NCBI RefSeq assembly: GCF_013283665.1
Contig: NZ_JABEKU010000002.1
Coordinates: 2,198,060-2,262,059 of the forward strand
From: Ensifer sesbaniae
GTDB lineage: Bacteria > Pseudomonadota > Alphaproteobacteria > Rhizobiales > Rhizobiaceae
Length of the DNA stretch: 64,000 bases
Reading direction: 5' to 3'
Under the pieces are notes generated by a model that saw only the letters and a list, made by a program, of their open reading frames with translations, was not told the DNA's origin and did no database searches. Positions within the stretch are counted from its first letter, which is position 1; the number at the start of each line of letters is the position of its first letter. Position numbers and translations under genes: made by a program. Below are positions 1-7,615 of this stretch, in pieces.

Positions 1-157
1 GCCGCAATGTTGTTGCTCTAGGAGCATCCCGAGGAGCATCCCGCTTTCGTGTCGAACCAACGGAAGCGGAAAGATGCCTTAGAATTAAAGCCCTAAGCGT
101 CCTTGTGTGTTCATCGGAACGCTTAAGGGATGCTCTATCCGGACTGTCGGCCGGGTC
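1..157. other. Window edge, no gene recognised
   Basis: No convincing coding sequence. An 11-bp direct repeat (ggagcatcccg) occurs at 21-31 and 33-43. An imperfect inverted repeat (ccctaagcgt at 91-100, acgcttaaggg at 119-129) lies just past the stop of the minus-strand gene at 158 and could be its terminator. Confidence 0.4.
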
Positions 158-439
158 TCAAAGAAGAGGTGACGGTTTCTTTATTTCGTTTTCCGCGCCA
201 TCCGTAGCGCGGATTTCTGCGCGACTGACGATGTCCATCAATTCTTTGCTGAGGGCGTTCTGATAGGCAAAGTCCGGGCTTGGAACGACACCCGGATCCT
301 CTTCGTGATCCTGAACGACGAGATCGTCGCGCAGATGGTCCATGAGCCTTTCCCAGCATGCATCATCGCGTGCAGCAACCGCCAGGAGCGCGGTCAGGAT
401 TTTTCGGTGAGCCATAAGCGTTAGTTCGATCTTCTCCAT
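158..439 (-). CDS. Small hypothetical protein of the stress block
   Basis: A 93-residue protein of unknown function with no signal peptide or membrane segment. It is mostly helical-looking and acidic in the middle (HEEDPG). I chose the ATG at 439 because GAGGT lies five bases upstream; the open frame extends to 514 but without a ribosome site. It is transcribed divergently from the sigma factor gene, and its upstream region carries a GGAAC-N19-TT motif on its own strand (513-538), so it is probably a stress-response target. I do not recognise the family. Confidence 0.6.
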   Translation of the reverse strand: MEKIELTLMAHRKILTALLAVAARDDACWERLMDHLRDDLVVQDHEEDPGVVPSPDFAYQNALSKELMDIVSRAEIRATDGAENEIKKPSPLL

Positions 440-512
440 TTTGTACCTCGTCTTGGCCGACAAGCTCGGCTGGATTTCTTCCAAAGGCCTCTCCAACAGG
501 AAAGCCATCTCC

Positions 513-538
513 AACAGGAAGGAAGCGGCGTTGGTTCC
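513..538 (-). promoter_or_regulatory. Candidate EcfG/RpoE2-type promoter (GGAAC-N19-TT)
   Basis: On the minus strand GGAAC (538-534) is followed by 19 bases and TT (514-513). This matches the consensus published for Sinorhizobium RpoE2. It sits about 75 bases upstream of the start at 439. Confidence 0.5.
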
Positions 539-564
539 ATCGTGCCGCCGGGAGCGCCGGGCTC

Positions 565-589
565 GGAACTTAAATGCCGACCGCGCATT
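565..589 (+). promoter_or_regulatory. Candidate EcfG/RpoE2-type promoter of the sigma gene
   Basis: GGAAC at 565-569, 18 bases, then TT at 588-589, about 40 bases before the sigma factor ATG at 630. Autoregulation of ecfG-type genes from such promoters is known in alphaproteobacteria. Confidence 0.65.
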
Positions 590-629
590 GTCAAAAGAGC
601 AACTCAGCTACTCCGAAAGGCAGTATCCC

Positions 630-1148
630 ATGCAGTTCCCCCCTGAGATGGAAGACCAAATTCAGCCGCTGGAGACTCAGGTCATTGACCTCATTCCGGC
701 ATTGCGGGCGTTTGCGCGCACCTTCGTCACCTCCAACTTCGAGGCGGACGATCTCCTGCAGGAAACCCTTTTCCGCGCGTTGCGGGGCATCGATGGCTTT
801 GAACCCGGCACAAATCTGAAGTCGTGGCTCTTCACCATCATGCACAATGCCTTCCGCACGCAGTACAAATTGCGGCGGCGTGAAGCGCCAGGCGTCGTCA
901 ATTGCGCCGAACTGCCGATACCAATGGCACCGCCACAGGAGTGGTGTGTGCTCAGCAGCGAATTGCGCACCGCGCTGGAAACGCTGGCGCCCGACCATCG
1001 GGAGGTCCTTGTCCTCGTCGCCGGCTATGGCCTGAGTTATAAGGAGGCGGCCGAGATCTGCGATTGCGCCGTTGGAACCATAAAGAGCAGATTGAGTCGA
1101 GCCCGCGATGAGCTCGCCTATCGCATGAACGGTGTGCCGGTAGGATGA
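630..1148 (+). CDS. ECF sigma factor, EcfG/RpoE2-like
   Basis: A 172-residue RNA polymerase sigma factor of the extracytoplasmic-function class. Region 2 spans about residues 18-80 (FEADDLLQETLFRAL, LKSWLFTIMHNAF) and region 4 about residues 115-165 with a helix-turn-helix (YKEAAEICDCAVGTIKSRL). The long acidic-poor leader upstream of ATG 630 is not supported; this ATG has AAGG nine bases upstream. Sequence style and context (a NepR-like gene and a sigma2-like receiver protein within 3 kb, and a GGAAC-N18-TT motif in its own promoter) point to the general-stress EcfG group rather than FecI or RpoE types. It may be a paralogue of a chromosomal rpoE2. Confidence 0.85.
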   Translation: MQFPPEMEDQIQPLETQVIDLIPALRAFARTFVTSNFEADDLLQETLFRALRGIDGFEPGTNLKSWLFTIMHNAFRTQYKLRRREAPGVVNCAELPIPMAPPQEWCVLSSELRTALETLAPDHREVLVLVAGYGLSYKEAAEICDCAVGTIKSRLSRARDELAYRMNGVPVG

Positions 1149-1165
1149 ACCGGCGCGCCTTCTGA

Positions 1166-1840
1166 TCACTGCATGAAAATCAGGTAGAGCGCGCCGACGA
1201 GGACCAAGCAGAGCAGAACGACGAAAAATCGCTTCGCGACGCGATCGGCATTCTGCCTGCGAAGCGCCCGGCGGGCGGCATCACTACGTGCAGGCCGCGT
1301 CTCGCCCGCCAAGTTTGAGACGTCGGGCCCCAGGCCGTCAGCCGTTTCTTCCTGGTCTGCGAGCGTGTTCTTGCTGACCATTTCTTCTAGCAGGTGCAGC
1401 CGGCGTCCGTACTCGGCGCCACTTTTGCCTTGGCGTTCCAGCTGCGCGAGATTGTCGTTGAGATCCGCCCGCTTTACCTCGAGGCTAAGCGGGTTGGCTG
1501 TCGCGCGGATCGTCAACGCATCCTTCGTTTCACCCGGCCGCCGCGTCAGAGATTCGACAGCAGAAACGACCTCCGGAGAGAAGCCGGAATCCAGCAGCCT
1601 TTCAGCCGTCCATCCCGGCGATTTTTCAAGTACATCATGCAGGAAGGCAACCGTCTTGGCCTTGTCGCCCTGAACGGCATCGGCAACGCGTTGACAATGC
1701 CGAATGTATGGTTCGCCTGCCTTGTCGCGTTGGCCGGCATGGGCGTGAACGGCGACTTCTCGCGCCCAAGCATGCTCTTCGGACGCGGACAGCAGGACCG
1801 GGGAGCGCCACAGGGAACGTCGATCACGGGTGTCAGCCAT
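1166..1840 (-). CDS. HD-domain phosphohydrolase with C-terminal membrane anchor
   Basis: A 224-residue protein. Residues about 15-120 resemble the HD hydrolase part of RelA/SpoT-type (p)ppGpp hydrolases: the helix HAGQRDKAGEPYIRH, then the FLHD motif. The usual VEDT after LHD reads VLEKS, so activity cannot be assumed. The C-terminus is a basic stretch followed by one hydrophobic segment (FFVVLLCLVLVGALYLIF), which suggests a tail-anchored protein. There is no synthetase domain. It is the last gene of a three-gene operon, starting two bases after the CBS gene stop, and is probably transcribed from the stress-type promoter at 2552-2576. Its substrate is not established by sequence. Confidence 0.75.
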   Translation of the reverse strand: MADTRDRRSLWRSPVLLSASEEHAWAREVAVHAHAGQRDKAGEPYIRHCQRVADAVQGDKAKTVAFLHDVLEKSPGWTAERLLDSGFSPEVVSAVESLTRRPGETKDALTIRATANPLSLEVKRADLNDNLAQLERQGKSGAEYGRRLHLLEEMVSKNTLADQEETADGLGPDVSNLAGETRPARSDAARRALRRQNADRVAKRFFVVLLCLVLVGALYLIFMQ

Positions 1841-1842
1841 TG

Positions 1843-2274
1843 CTACGGCCTTTGGTTGTGAGCGCCGCCCGGAGCGGTCACACCTCTGAGGCCGATCCCC
1901 GCCAAACCAGGGTCTCGACGCGCCGCATCTGCCAGCGAAACGATGCCGACAAGACGCTTGTTACGATCAACGACGGGCAAGCGGCGTACCTGCTCGTCGC
2001 CCATGTTGTGGGCTACCTCCGACACCTCTTCGTCGTCGAAGCAGTATTTGACGTCGGCGGTCATGACGTCGCCGACGCGGGTCTTGTCGTCACGACCGTC
2101 AGCGACACAACGTACGACGATATCACGGTCGGTAATCATGCCGACCAGGCGATCATTATCGCCGACCGGCAGAAATCCGATATCATTTTCGGCCATTTCC
2201 CGCGCAACCGCTGAGATCGTATCGTCCGGACTGGCAACGTGGACGTCCCTTGTCATGATTTCGGAAATTCGCAT
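1843..2274 (-). CDS. CBS-domain pair protein
   Basis: A 143-residue protein consisting of two CBS motifs in tandem (about residues 8-62 and 73-125): IMTRDVHVASPDDTI, LVGMITDRDIVVR, DVMTADVKYC and LVGIVSLADAAR. Stand-alone CBS pairs bind adenosine nucleotides and act as energy or stress sensors. It lies between a DUF2934 gene and an HD hydrolase in one operon, with spacings of 18 and 2 bases. An HD enzyme next to a nucleotide-binding CBS protein may form a small regulatory unit; this is inference. Confidence 0.88.
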   Translation of the reverse strand: MRISEIMTRDVHVASPDDTISAVAREMAENDIGFLPVGDNDRLVGMITDRDIVVRCVADGRDDKTRVGDVMTADVKYCFDDEEVSEVAHNMGDEQVRRLPVVDRNKRLVGIVSLADAARRDPGLAGIGLRGVTAPGGAHNQRP

Positions 2275-2292
2275 GGCTGTTCTCCGTTCCGT

Positions 2293-2517
2293 TCAGGATT
2301 CATCGGCTCCGCGGCCGGCCGTTCCGTGCGGAGCCGTCGACGGAGCAACCACGGTTCCGGTATCGTCGTCGGCGTCTTTCGCGGGATGGAGGCGTTCACG
2401 TTCTGCTATTTCACGGCTGGCCTGTTCCCAATGGCGCTGTTCGGCACCTTCTGGCCGTCCCTCGCTTTCCCAGATCGCATATGCGCGCCGGCGAATGAGT
2501 TCCTCCCTGTCGTCCAT
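2293..2517 (-). CDS. DUF2934 family small protein
   Basis: A 74-residue protein. Its N-terminal half has the DUF2934 pattern (IRRRAYAIWESEGRPEG followed by a conserved HW). The rest is a charged, low-complexity tail. I start it at ATG 2517 because AGGAGG lies upstream at good spacing, although the frame is open to 2589. It is the first gene of the DUF2934-CBS-HD operon and directly follows the GGAAC-N18-TT motif on the minus strand. DUF2934 proteins are common in rhizobia; their function is not established. Confidence 0.82.
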   Translation of the reverse strand: MDDREELIRRRAYAIWESEGRPEGAEQRHWEQASREIAERERLHPAKDADDDTGTVVAPSTAPHGTAGRGADES

Positions 2518-2551
2518 GACACTGGCCCTCCTTCTAGTGCTGCGCCTTGCA

Positions 2552-2576
2552 AACTCTGAATTCGTGGATTTGTTCC
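2552..2576 (-). promoter_or_regulatory. Candidate EcfG/RpoE2-type promoter of the DUF2934-CBS-HD operon
   Basis: Minus-strand GGAAC (2576-2572), 18 bases, TT (2553-2552), about 35 bases before the ATG at 2517. Confidence 0.6.
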
Positions 2577-2637
2577 GGCACCCCTGCAAGGGCCCCGGAT
2601 CGAATGCGCCGCACGCAATAATCCTCGAAAACTTCTC

Positions 2638-2662
2638 GGAACTATGCGGGGAACCGCCGGTT
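2638..2662 (+). promoter_or_regulatory. Candidate EcfG/RpoE2-type promoter
   Basis: GGAAC at 2638-2642, 18 bases, TT at 2661-2662. It lies 26 bases upstream of the ATG at 2688 and is arranged back to back with the motif at 2552-2576. Confidence 0.6.
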
Positions 2663-2687
2663 CTTCATGGGTAACGAGGAAAAAGGA

Positions 2688-2867
2688 ATGAGCCCGACCC
2701 CACGCAGACCCGGCGAGCAACAGCCACCACCCCCGGAGCCGAACCGGACACCGCGGCCAATCGAGGAACCAGAACCCGAAGATCTGCCGGATGAGAAGCG
2801 GACGCCGAACCCGGACGAAGTCCGTGAACCACCCATGCACGCCGAACTTCGCCTATCGTCCATCTAG
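2688..2867 (+). CDS. Proline- and glutamate-rich small protein
   Basis: A 59-residue, highly charged, proline-rich protein (MSPTPRRPGEQQPPPPEPN at the start). No membrane segment, cysteine or known domain. The start is set by the purine-rich GAGGAAAAAGGA immediately upstream and by the promoter motif 26 bases further up. It is probably intrinsically disordered. I do not know a function; its promoter suggests induction under general stress. Confidence 0.6.
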   Translation: MSPTPRRPGEQQPPPPEPNRTPRPIEEPEPEDLPDEKRTPNPDEVREPPMHAELRLSSI

Positions 2868-2883
2868 CCGCGAGTTACTGCTG

Positions 2884-3498
2884 TCAGTTTGGCCCATACG
2901 GGCTTTCGCCATGAATGATCATCATCAACTCGTGCAGCCATGCATCGAGCGGCTGTGTTCTCTGCCTCGTAGGGGCCAGGGCAATCGCACGTTCGAGCGT
3001 GCGCTCGACGAGGAAGTCCGCAGCCGTGACGCTCGACGTCAACACCCTGGCCCTGAGACGCAGGCCGGGAATGAGATCCGTAACGGGTTGATCGGGCAGG
3101 CTTCCGCAGATCGGGGCAAGCGTTGATAAATTCTGAAGATACTGCTCGAAAACCGCGCTCACCAAGTCTGACGAGCTAGTGCATTTGCTAAGGCGCGCGG
3201 CCGAGCTGAATCTTTCCGGAACGCTCAAATCATCGTAGCCGCTGAAGAAGATCAATGGCACCGATCGGCGCGCAAGCTCGTCCGCCACGGGAAAAACCAA
3301 CTCGCCATTGAGGTTGATGTCGAGGACAGCAACCTGAATATCGTCAGCCTTCGAAAGCCGCTTCAGGGCATCTTGCACCGTTGGGGTGGGGCCAATGATG
3401 GTCGCGCCGGCCCGTTCGAGCCATAGGGCGATGTCATTCGCGACATAGAACTCATCCTCTGCCACCAGCACCCGCAATTGCTGCAGGTCCAGCATCAT
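2884..3498 (-). CDS. Receiver domain fused to a sigma2-like domain (reversed PhyR layout)
   Basis: A 204-residue protein. Residues 8-120 form a receiver domain: acidic pair E14/D15, phosphoacceptor D60 (VAVLDINLNG), S86, and K105 (LSKC). Residues 139-195 match region 2 of the sigma factor at 630-1148 in pattern (DLIPGLRLRAR against DLIPALRAFAR; AD-L---TL-RA; a WL--LM motif). PhyR, the anti-anti-sigma factor of this pathway, has a sigma-like domain first and the receiver second; here the order is reversed and the sigma4 part is absent. The gene starts nine bases after the NepR-like stop, so the two are co-transcribed. I infer it binds or competes for the NepR-like protein. Confidence 0.75.
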   Translation of the reverse strand: MMLDLQQLRVLVAEDEFYVANDIALWLERAGATIIGPTPTVQDALKRLSKADDIQVAVLDINLNGELVFPVADELARRSVPLIFFSGYDDLSVPERFSSAARLSKCTSSSDLVSAVFEQYLQNLSTLAPICGSLPDQPVTDLIPGLRLRARVLTSSVTAADFLVERTLERAIALAPTRQRTQPLDAWLHELMMIIHGESPYGPN

Positions 3499-3507
3499 TT
3501 TCCGTCC

Positions 3508-3738
3508 TCAATCCTTCTGCCCATCTAAGTTCTTCTGGCGCTGTGCGCGGGCGGTCGCCGATGCTGCGGCTCGCCGGGATTCGAGAGCCCTCTGAAGCCT
3601 GTTGGCGAGTATGAGCAACCGATCCGGGATATCATCGACGAGCCCTGCATCCGGCTCGACCGCGCGAGGAGCCGAATTGTCCATCAACAAGGTCTCGTTT
3701 TCATTACCTGTTTTCTTGCCCGAAGCCATCGCTTCCAC
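3508..3738 (-). CDS. NepR-like anti-sigma factor
   Basis: A 76-residue protein with the short NepR-type core at residues 34-55 (VDDIPDRLLILANRLQRAL) flanked by disordered charged ends, as in NepR proteins. NepR sequesters EcfG sigma factors and is released by phosphorylated PhyR. It is the first gene of a pair with the receiver-sigma2 protein, and the EcfG-like sigma gene is 2.4 kb away. I found no GGAAC-type motif directly upstream. Translation could also begin at the second Met (3729). The family call rests on a short motif plus context. Confidence 0.72.
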   Translation of the reverse strand: MEAMASGKKTGNENETLLMDNSAPRAVEPDAGLVDDIPDRLLILANRLQRALESRRAAASATARAQRQKNLDGQKD

Positions 3739-3862
3739 CTACTCGTCTATTACAGTGCACTCTCGGGCATGCTCGCCGCCGATAGCAGCAATACCGTAAG
3801 GATACGCCCCGCGGGAGCAGAAGCCAAGTTTTCCGGGTCCGGGGCGGCGGTCGCATTGTATC

Positions 3863-3887
3863 GGAACGAACGACGGCGCTGTCGGTT
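3863..3887 (+). promoter_or_regulatory. Candidate EcfG/RpoE2-type promoter
   Basis: GGAAC at 3863-3867, 18 bases, TT at 3886-3887. The following ATG codons are at 3896 and 3899, so a transcript from here would have almost no leader. Confidence 0.45.
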
Positions 3888-3895
3888 TGGTCCCC

Positions 3896-4255
3896 ATGAT
3901 GTTCCCGAACCGGATCAACAACGCTGGCATCTCTGGTCGAGCGAGATCAGCCGCTATCTCTGCGAAAAGCGCCCTGTTGGCTGTGCTCGCCATTATACCG
4001 ACTGCCCATCCGACATTCCCCCAGACTGCCGATAAAGTTCCATCCGCCGATTGCCAAACCGGTCCCGAAACGCCTGAGAACGAGCAGTACGAGGACTGGA
4101 CGCAGAAGCTCGAGAGATGCGCCGGCGTTCTTCTGCCGCCCAAGACAGGTGACCACGAACTGGTGGAACCGGCTCCGCCCACCGGGAACACACGCATTAT
4201 CAAGCCCCACGAACTACCGCCCGATGAAGGCGCCGGTGACGGCATTGAGCAATGA
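3896..4255 (+). CDS. Putative exported small protein
   Basis: A 119-residue protein. The N-terminus has a basic stretch and a hydrophobic segment (KSALLAVLAIIPTAHPTF) that looks like a signal peptide. The mature part contains two cysteines (DCQTGPETP, LERCAGVLLPP) and ends in a proline-rich acidic tail. The frame opens with TTG at 3887, but ATG 3896 or 3899 are more likely starts. No ribosome site is visible, and a candidate stress promoter ends only nine bases upstream, so the mRNA may be leaderless. The function is unknown. Confidence 0.6.
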   Translation: MMFPNRINNAGISGRARSAAISAKSALLAVLAIIPTAHPTFPQTADKVPSADCQTGPETPENEQYEDWTQKLERCAGVLLPPKTGDHELVEPAPPTGNTRIIKPHELPPDEGAGDGIEQ

Positions 4256-4414
4256 GCCGCCGAAGCTCTCCGGCGCCGCGCATCCTTCAAGACACGAGAA
4301 GGTCGCCGTAGCATTTTGAATTGCTGCTATTTTTGCCCCTCGGCCGGCGAAGATTAAGGGAAATATGCAGTGGGCTTGCCTTCCGGCGCAGCGGTCGAAT
4401 GGTTGATTCAAGCT

Positions 4415-4798
4415 CTATCGACTGACGCTGGTAGTCGCGTGCTCTACAGACGCTTTTGCGCTGAAGACTTGGCGCCGGCCTTCGGTGATTTCTAATTCGC
4501 GGATGTCCGATCTCGCCGCATCGAGTTTTGCTTCGACCTCAAGCAATCTCTTGCGCATGGTGATGACCGCAGCCGAAACCACGAGAATATCGGCGATCAC
4601 GACAATGACTGCGCCGACAACACCTTCAACGCCAAACAGGATCAATATGACAGCGCCGACAAATATCGTAACGGCGCCGCATCGCAGGTTGCGGCCGCCT
4701 CTCAGGAAGAGCACGGCGGGAAAGGTCGCCAGCAGGACCGTTACGATCCCGGACTTGTCCGCAATGCTCTGCGAAGCGAATTCGATGAGTGTATCCAT
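4415..4798 (-). CDS. Small membrane protein with C-terminal coiled coil
   Basis: A 127-residue protein with two or three hydrophobic segments in residues 17-82 (GIVTVLLATFPAVLFL; AVTIFVGAVILILFGVEGVVG; AVIVVIADILVVSAAVI), followed by a charged heptad-like helix (RLLEVEAKLDAARSDIRELEI). It has no known domain. It stands alone, is convergent with the exported protein gene, and is divergent from the EPS locus. No stress-type promoter was found upstream. Confidence 0.65.
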   Translation of the reverse strand: MDTLIEFASQSIADKSGIVTVLLATFPAVLFLRGGRNLRCGAVTIFVGAVILILFGVEGVVGAVIVVIADILVVSAAVITMRKRLLEVEAKLDAARSDIRELEITEGRRQVFSAKASVEHATTSVSR

Positions 4799-4913
4799 AG
4801 CGACCCACGGCTCGCTGAGACCAGTTCAAGTTGAGCGTCTGATCAACCGGGCGTTCCATCCGAACGCACCGATGTTCCGGTGAGGGCATTCATCAAAGTG
4901 TCGTCGAAAATGG

Positions 4914-5051
4914 CTAGGGTGCCAGCTCGGCGGCCTTTTCGGCGGCTCCGGTCTGCTCCGGCTCGACGATTACCATCTTGAGACACAGTTCGTCAGCAGT
5001 CTCATTCGCGTATTTCCCCCTTGGCCCTACCACAATAGTGGTACGCGCCAT
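4914..5051 (-). CDS. Doubtful small ORF
   Basis: A 45-residue frame (MARTTIVVGPRGKYANETA at the start) with AAGG three bases before the ATG. It could be read from further upstream (to 5135). It has no recognisable domain and lies in the spacer before the EPS locus, so it may not be a gene. Confidence 0.25.
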   Translation of the reverse strand: MARTTIVVGPRGKYANETADELCLKMVIVEPEQTGAAEKAAELAP

Positions 5052-5361
5052 TCGCCTTTTGGCGATGCAGTTGGCCAAAAGTACTCGTCCTTTCATCCCT
5101 TGCTTCAGCTTACTACGCACTAGTGCTGATGGCACTGATATCAGCGAACCTGATATATTTTTCGGTGGCCGGCAGTTTGATCGGTCGACGGCGGAGCAGG
5201 ATGACTTGGGCGTACGGCGAACCGGTGTGCGAATGCCGGGACTGCTGCGCGTGAGTTGCGCCTAACCATTAGCTCCTCAAACGTTTGTTTTACTGCAGGC
5301 CCCTCCGCTGGTGCAGCACCGGGAGAGCATAATCATTGTAGATATTTGAAGGGATTTGACG
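5052..5361. other. Spacer upstream of the EPS locus
   Basis: No supported gene apart from the doubtful ORF to the left. The stretch presumably carries the promoter of the plus-strand EPS genes. I cannot assign -35/-10 elements with confidence. Confidence 0.4.
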
Positions 5362-7452
5362 ATGCAGGGCTCGACCGACCGCGTGATTGTGACACCGGAA
5401 CCGGCGCTGCTCGACGTGAGGGAGATTATCGATTTTCTTTTCCGGCGCTGGAAGTTCATATCGTGCACCGCCGTCTTAACGCTCGGAGCTTTCGTCGGAA
5501 TCTCGCTCGTCGTTACTCCGTCCTATACAGCGATCTCCAGGATTCTGCTCGACGCTCCCAAGGACTATATCCTCTCTCAGGACGCCGGGCCCGAACTGCG
5601 CGACAACTCCACATTCATCGAAAGCGAAATCGCCGTCCTGACGTCCGCCTCGCTGCTTCAGAAGGTTGTCGAAAGCGAGGGGTTGGCGCCAGACCCTGCG
5701 CTTGAGGCCGGGGCGCTGACGTGGCTCGAGGGCGCGCTCGAAGTCTCGCGCGTCGGACTGGCCGATGTCATCGAGCTCAACGTAACCTCGAATGACCCCG
5801 AACAGGCGGCACGCCTCGCCAATGCGCTTGCCCAGGTTTACGTGCAAGACCGCATCGAGTCTCGTTACGAGGGGGCCAAGAAGGCTTCCACCTGGTTGAG
5901 CGAACGCGCCGGAATTCTGCGCGAAGAACTGAGCCGCTCGGAAAACGCCGTGCAAAAGTTCCGCGCCGAGCATAATCTTCTGGCGACGCAGTCCGGGAGC
6001 CTGACCGGGCAGCAATTGTCCGAATTGAACATAGCGCTCATCAACGCCCGTGCTGAACTGGCGACGAAACGCTCTAAGTTCGAGCAGGCGGAGAAGGTCG
6101 TAAAGTCGGGTGGCGATGCCCAGACCCTGCCCGACGTGCTGCAGTCCGATGTCGTCAGCGCGCTGCGCACCCAGGCTGGAGTCGTGACGCGCAAGGAAGC
6201 AGATCTGCGGCTACGTTACGGCGACCAGCATCCTGAGGTGATGACGGTCCAGGCGGAGCACCGCGACATCGAGCAGCAGATCGCCGCCGAGATACAGCGG
6301 CTCGTCGGCAACCTCAGAAACGAGGTGGAAGCCGCCGAAGCGCGCGAAGCTGCGCTGTCTCGGGCACTTGCGTCGGTATCCGGTCAGTCGGCGGTCGAGG
6401 ATCAGGTCGGCGTTCAGTTGCGCGATCTGGAGCGGATTGCGGCCGCGAACAAGGAACTGTTCCAGACATTCCTGTCGCGCGCCAAGATCGCCGAGGAGAA
6501 ATCGACACTGCTGAGCAGCGGTGTGCGCGTTATTACACGCGCCGGCGTCCCGCTCGAGCCAAGCTTCCCGAATAGACCGCTTTTTGCGGCCGTGGGCCTG
6601 GTGGTCGGTGCTGCCTTGGGCGGAGCCGGCGCGCTTGTCCGCGAGCTGTTTTCATCCGGCTTCATGGCAAGGCGCCAGGTGGAAGAAGCACTGGCCGTTC
6701 CAGTTCTCGCCTCCCTGCCGCGTATGACGGAATGGACGCGGACAAAATCGCGCGTGCAGCCGGTGGCGTATCTGGAGCACCGCCCCCTGTCGCGCTACAG
6801 CGAGGCCGTCAGAAGGTTGCGCCTGGGTCTCGGCGGCATACCCGACACGGATCATTCGCCATCAATCACCCTCGTTACCTCGGCGATGCCGGGCGAAGGC
6901 AAGACGACGCTTGCACTCAGCCTTGCTTGCTCTGCCGCCGCAGATGGGGAGCGCGCGCTGGTAATCGATGCCGATCTCAGGGTTTCGGCCACCACCGCCT
7001 TCTTTGGCATGACCGAGAATGTCGGACTGGTCGACCTTCTGACACTCCCGATCGATCCTGCCAAGGCAATCCACCTGGACGGGCGCTCGGGCATTCACGT
7101 TCTGCCGGCCGGCGCAAAGACCTTGAACCCCCCCGCTCTCCTTGCCTCGGCACGGATGCGCTCCCTCATCAACGAGTTCCGGGCAAGCTATGACACGGTG
7201 ATCATCGATGCGCCGCCGGTCGGCCCGGTGGCAGATGCCTCCATTCTCGCCGGACACGCCGACAAGGTGGTGTTCGTCGTGAAGTGGCGTGACACGTCCC
7301 GCGAAGCAGTGGCGGAAGGCATTCGATACCTCGGCGACAGATCCAAGCTCGCTGGGATTGCCCTGACGATGGTCGATGGGCCGAAATTGCCCAGATATGG
7401 ACGCTACGCGTCTCTTGATGGCAATGGATATGACGGCCGCTACCTGAATTGA
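5362..7452 (+). CDS. Polysaccharide co-polymerase with BY-kinase domain (ExoP/Wzc-like)
   Basis: A 696-residue inner-membrane protein that sets EPS chain length and export. An N-terminal Wzz domain has a membrane segment near residues 33-53. A long periplasmic coiled coil follows (about 160-375), then a second membrane segment near 406-426. The cytoplasmic tyrosine kinase has Walker A (PGEGKTTLAL, about 507), Walker A' (LVIDADLR, about 533) and Walker B (VIIDAPP, about 612). The last 19 residues hold four tyrosines, the usual autophosphorylation cluster. ATG 5362 has GAAGGG eight bases upstream; the frame opens at a TTG six bases earlier. It is the first gene of the locus. Confidence 0.93.
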   Translation: MQGSTDRVIVTPEPALLDVREIIDFLFRRWKFISCTAVLTLGAFVGISLVVTPSYTAISRILLDAPKDYILSQDAGPELRDNSTFIESEIAVLTSASLLQKVVESEGLAPDPALEAGALTWLEGALEVSRVGLADVIELNVTSNDPEQAARLANALAQVYVQDRIESRYEGAKKASTWLSERAGILREELSRSENAVQKFRAEHNLLATQSGSLTGQQLSELNIALINARAELATKRSKFEQAEKVVKSGGDAQTLPDVLQSDVVSALRTQAGVVTRKEADLRLRYGDQHPEVMTVQAEHRDIEQQIAAEIQRLVGNLRNEVEAAEAREAALSRALASVSGQSAVEDQVGVQLRDLERIAAANKELFQTFLSRAKIAEEKSTLLSSGVRVITRAGVPLEPSFPNRPLFAAVGLVVGAALGGAGALVRELFSSGFMARRQVEEALAVPVLASLPRMTEWTRTKSRVQPVAYLEHRPLSRYSEAVRRLRLGLGGIPDTDHSPSITLVTSAMPGEGKTTLALSLACSAAADGERALVIDADLRVSATTAFFGMTENVGLVDLLTLPIDPAKAIHLDGRSGIHVLPAGAKTLNPPALLASARMRSLINEFRASYDTVIIDAPPVGPVADASILAGHADKVVFVVKWRDTSREAVAEGIRYLGDRSKLAGIALTMVDGPKLPRYGRYASLDGNGYDGRYLN

Positions 7453-7615
7453 TGAGCAACCTCGCTCGTTCCTTCGAGGAAAGGAAGAGATTCATCTTTA
7501 ATAAATATAGTCAATACATTGATAACACATAACGGAAATCAATAAATCAAAGCAACAAATAGACATATACTGAATAAAAATCGAACAATTAAAAAACAGG
7601 AATGGAGGTGGAGAG
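7453..7615. promoter_or_regulatory. AT-rich leader before the NusG-like gene
   Basis: 163 bases that are strikingly AT-rich (runs such as taataaatatag and gaacaattaaaaaacag) in otherwise GC-rich DNA. This suggests a promoter or regulatory leader for the antiterminator gene. A short hairpin (ttcctt/aaggaa) follows the upstream stop codon. Confidence 0.4.

Noticed and set aside
2286-2290. GGAAC on the minus strand with TT at correct spacing near the CBS gene start
   Set aside because: The -10 TT would lie beyond the ATG at 2274, inside the coding region, so it cannot serve that gene; it illustrates that chance matches occur.
3739-4314. 191-codon minus-strand frame upstream of the NepR-like gene
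   Set aside because: Opposes the exported-protein gene, which has a signal peptide and a promoter motif; the antisense translation shows no domain.
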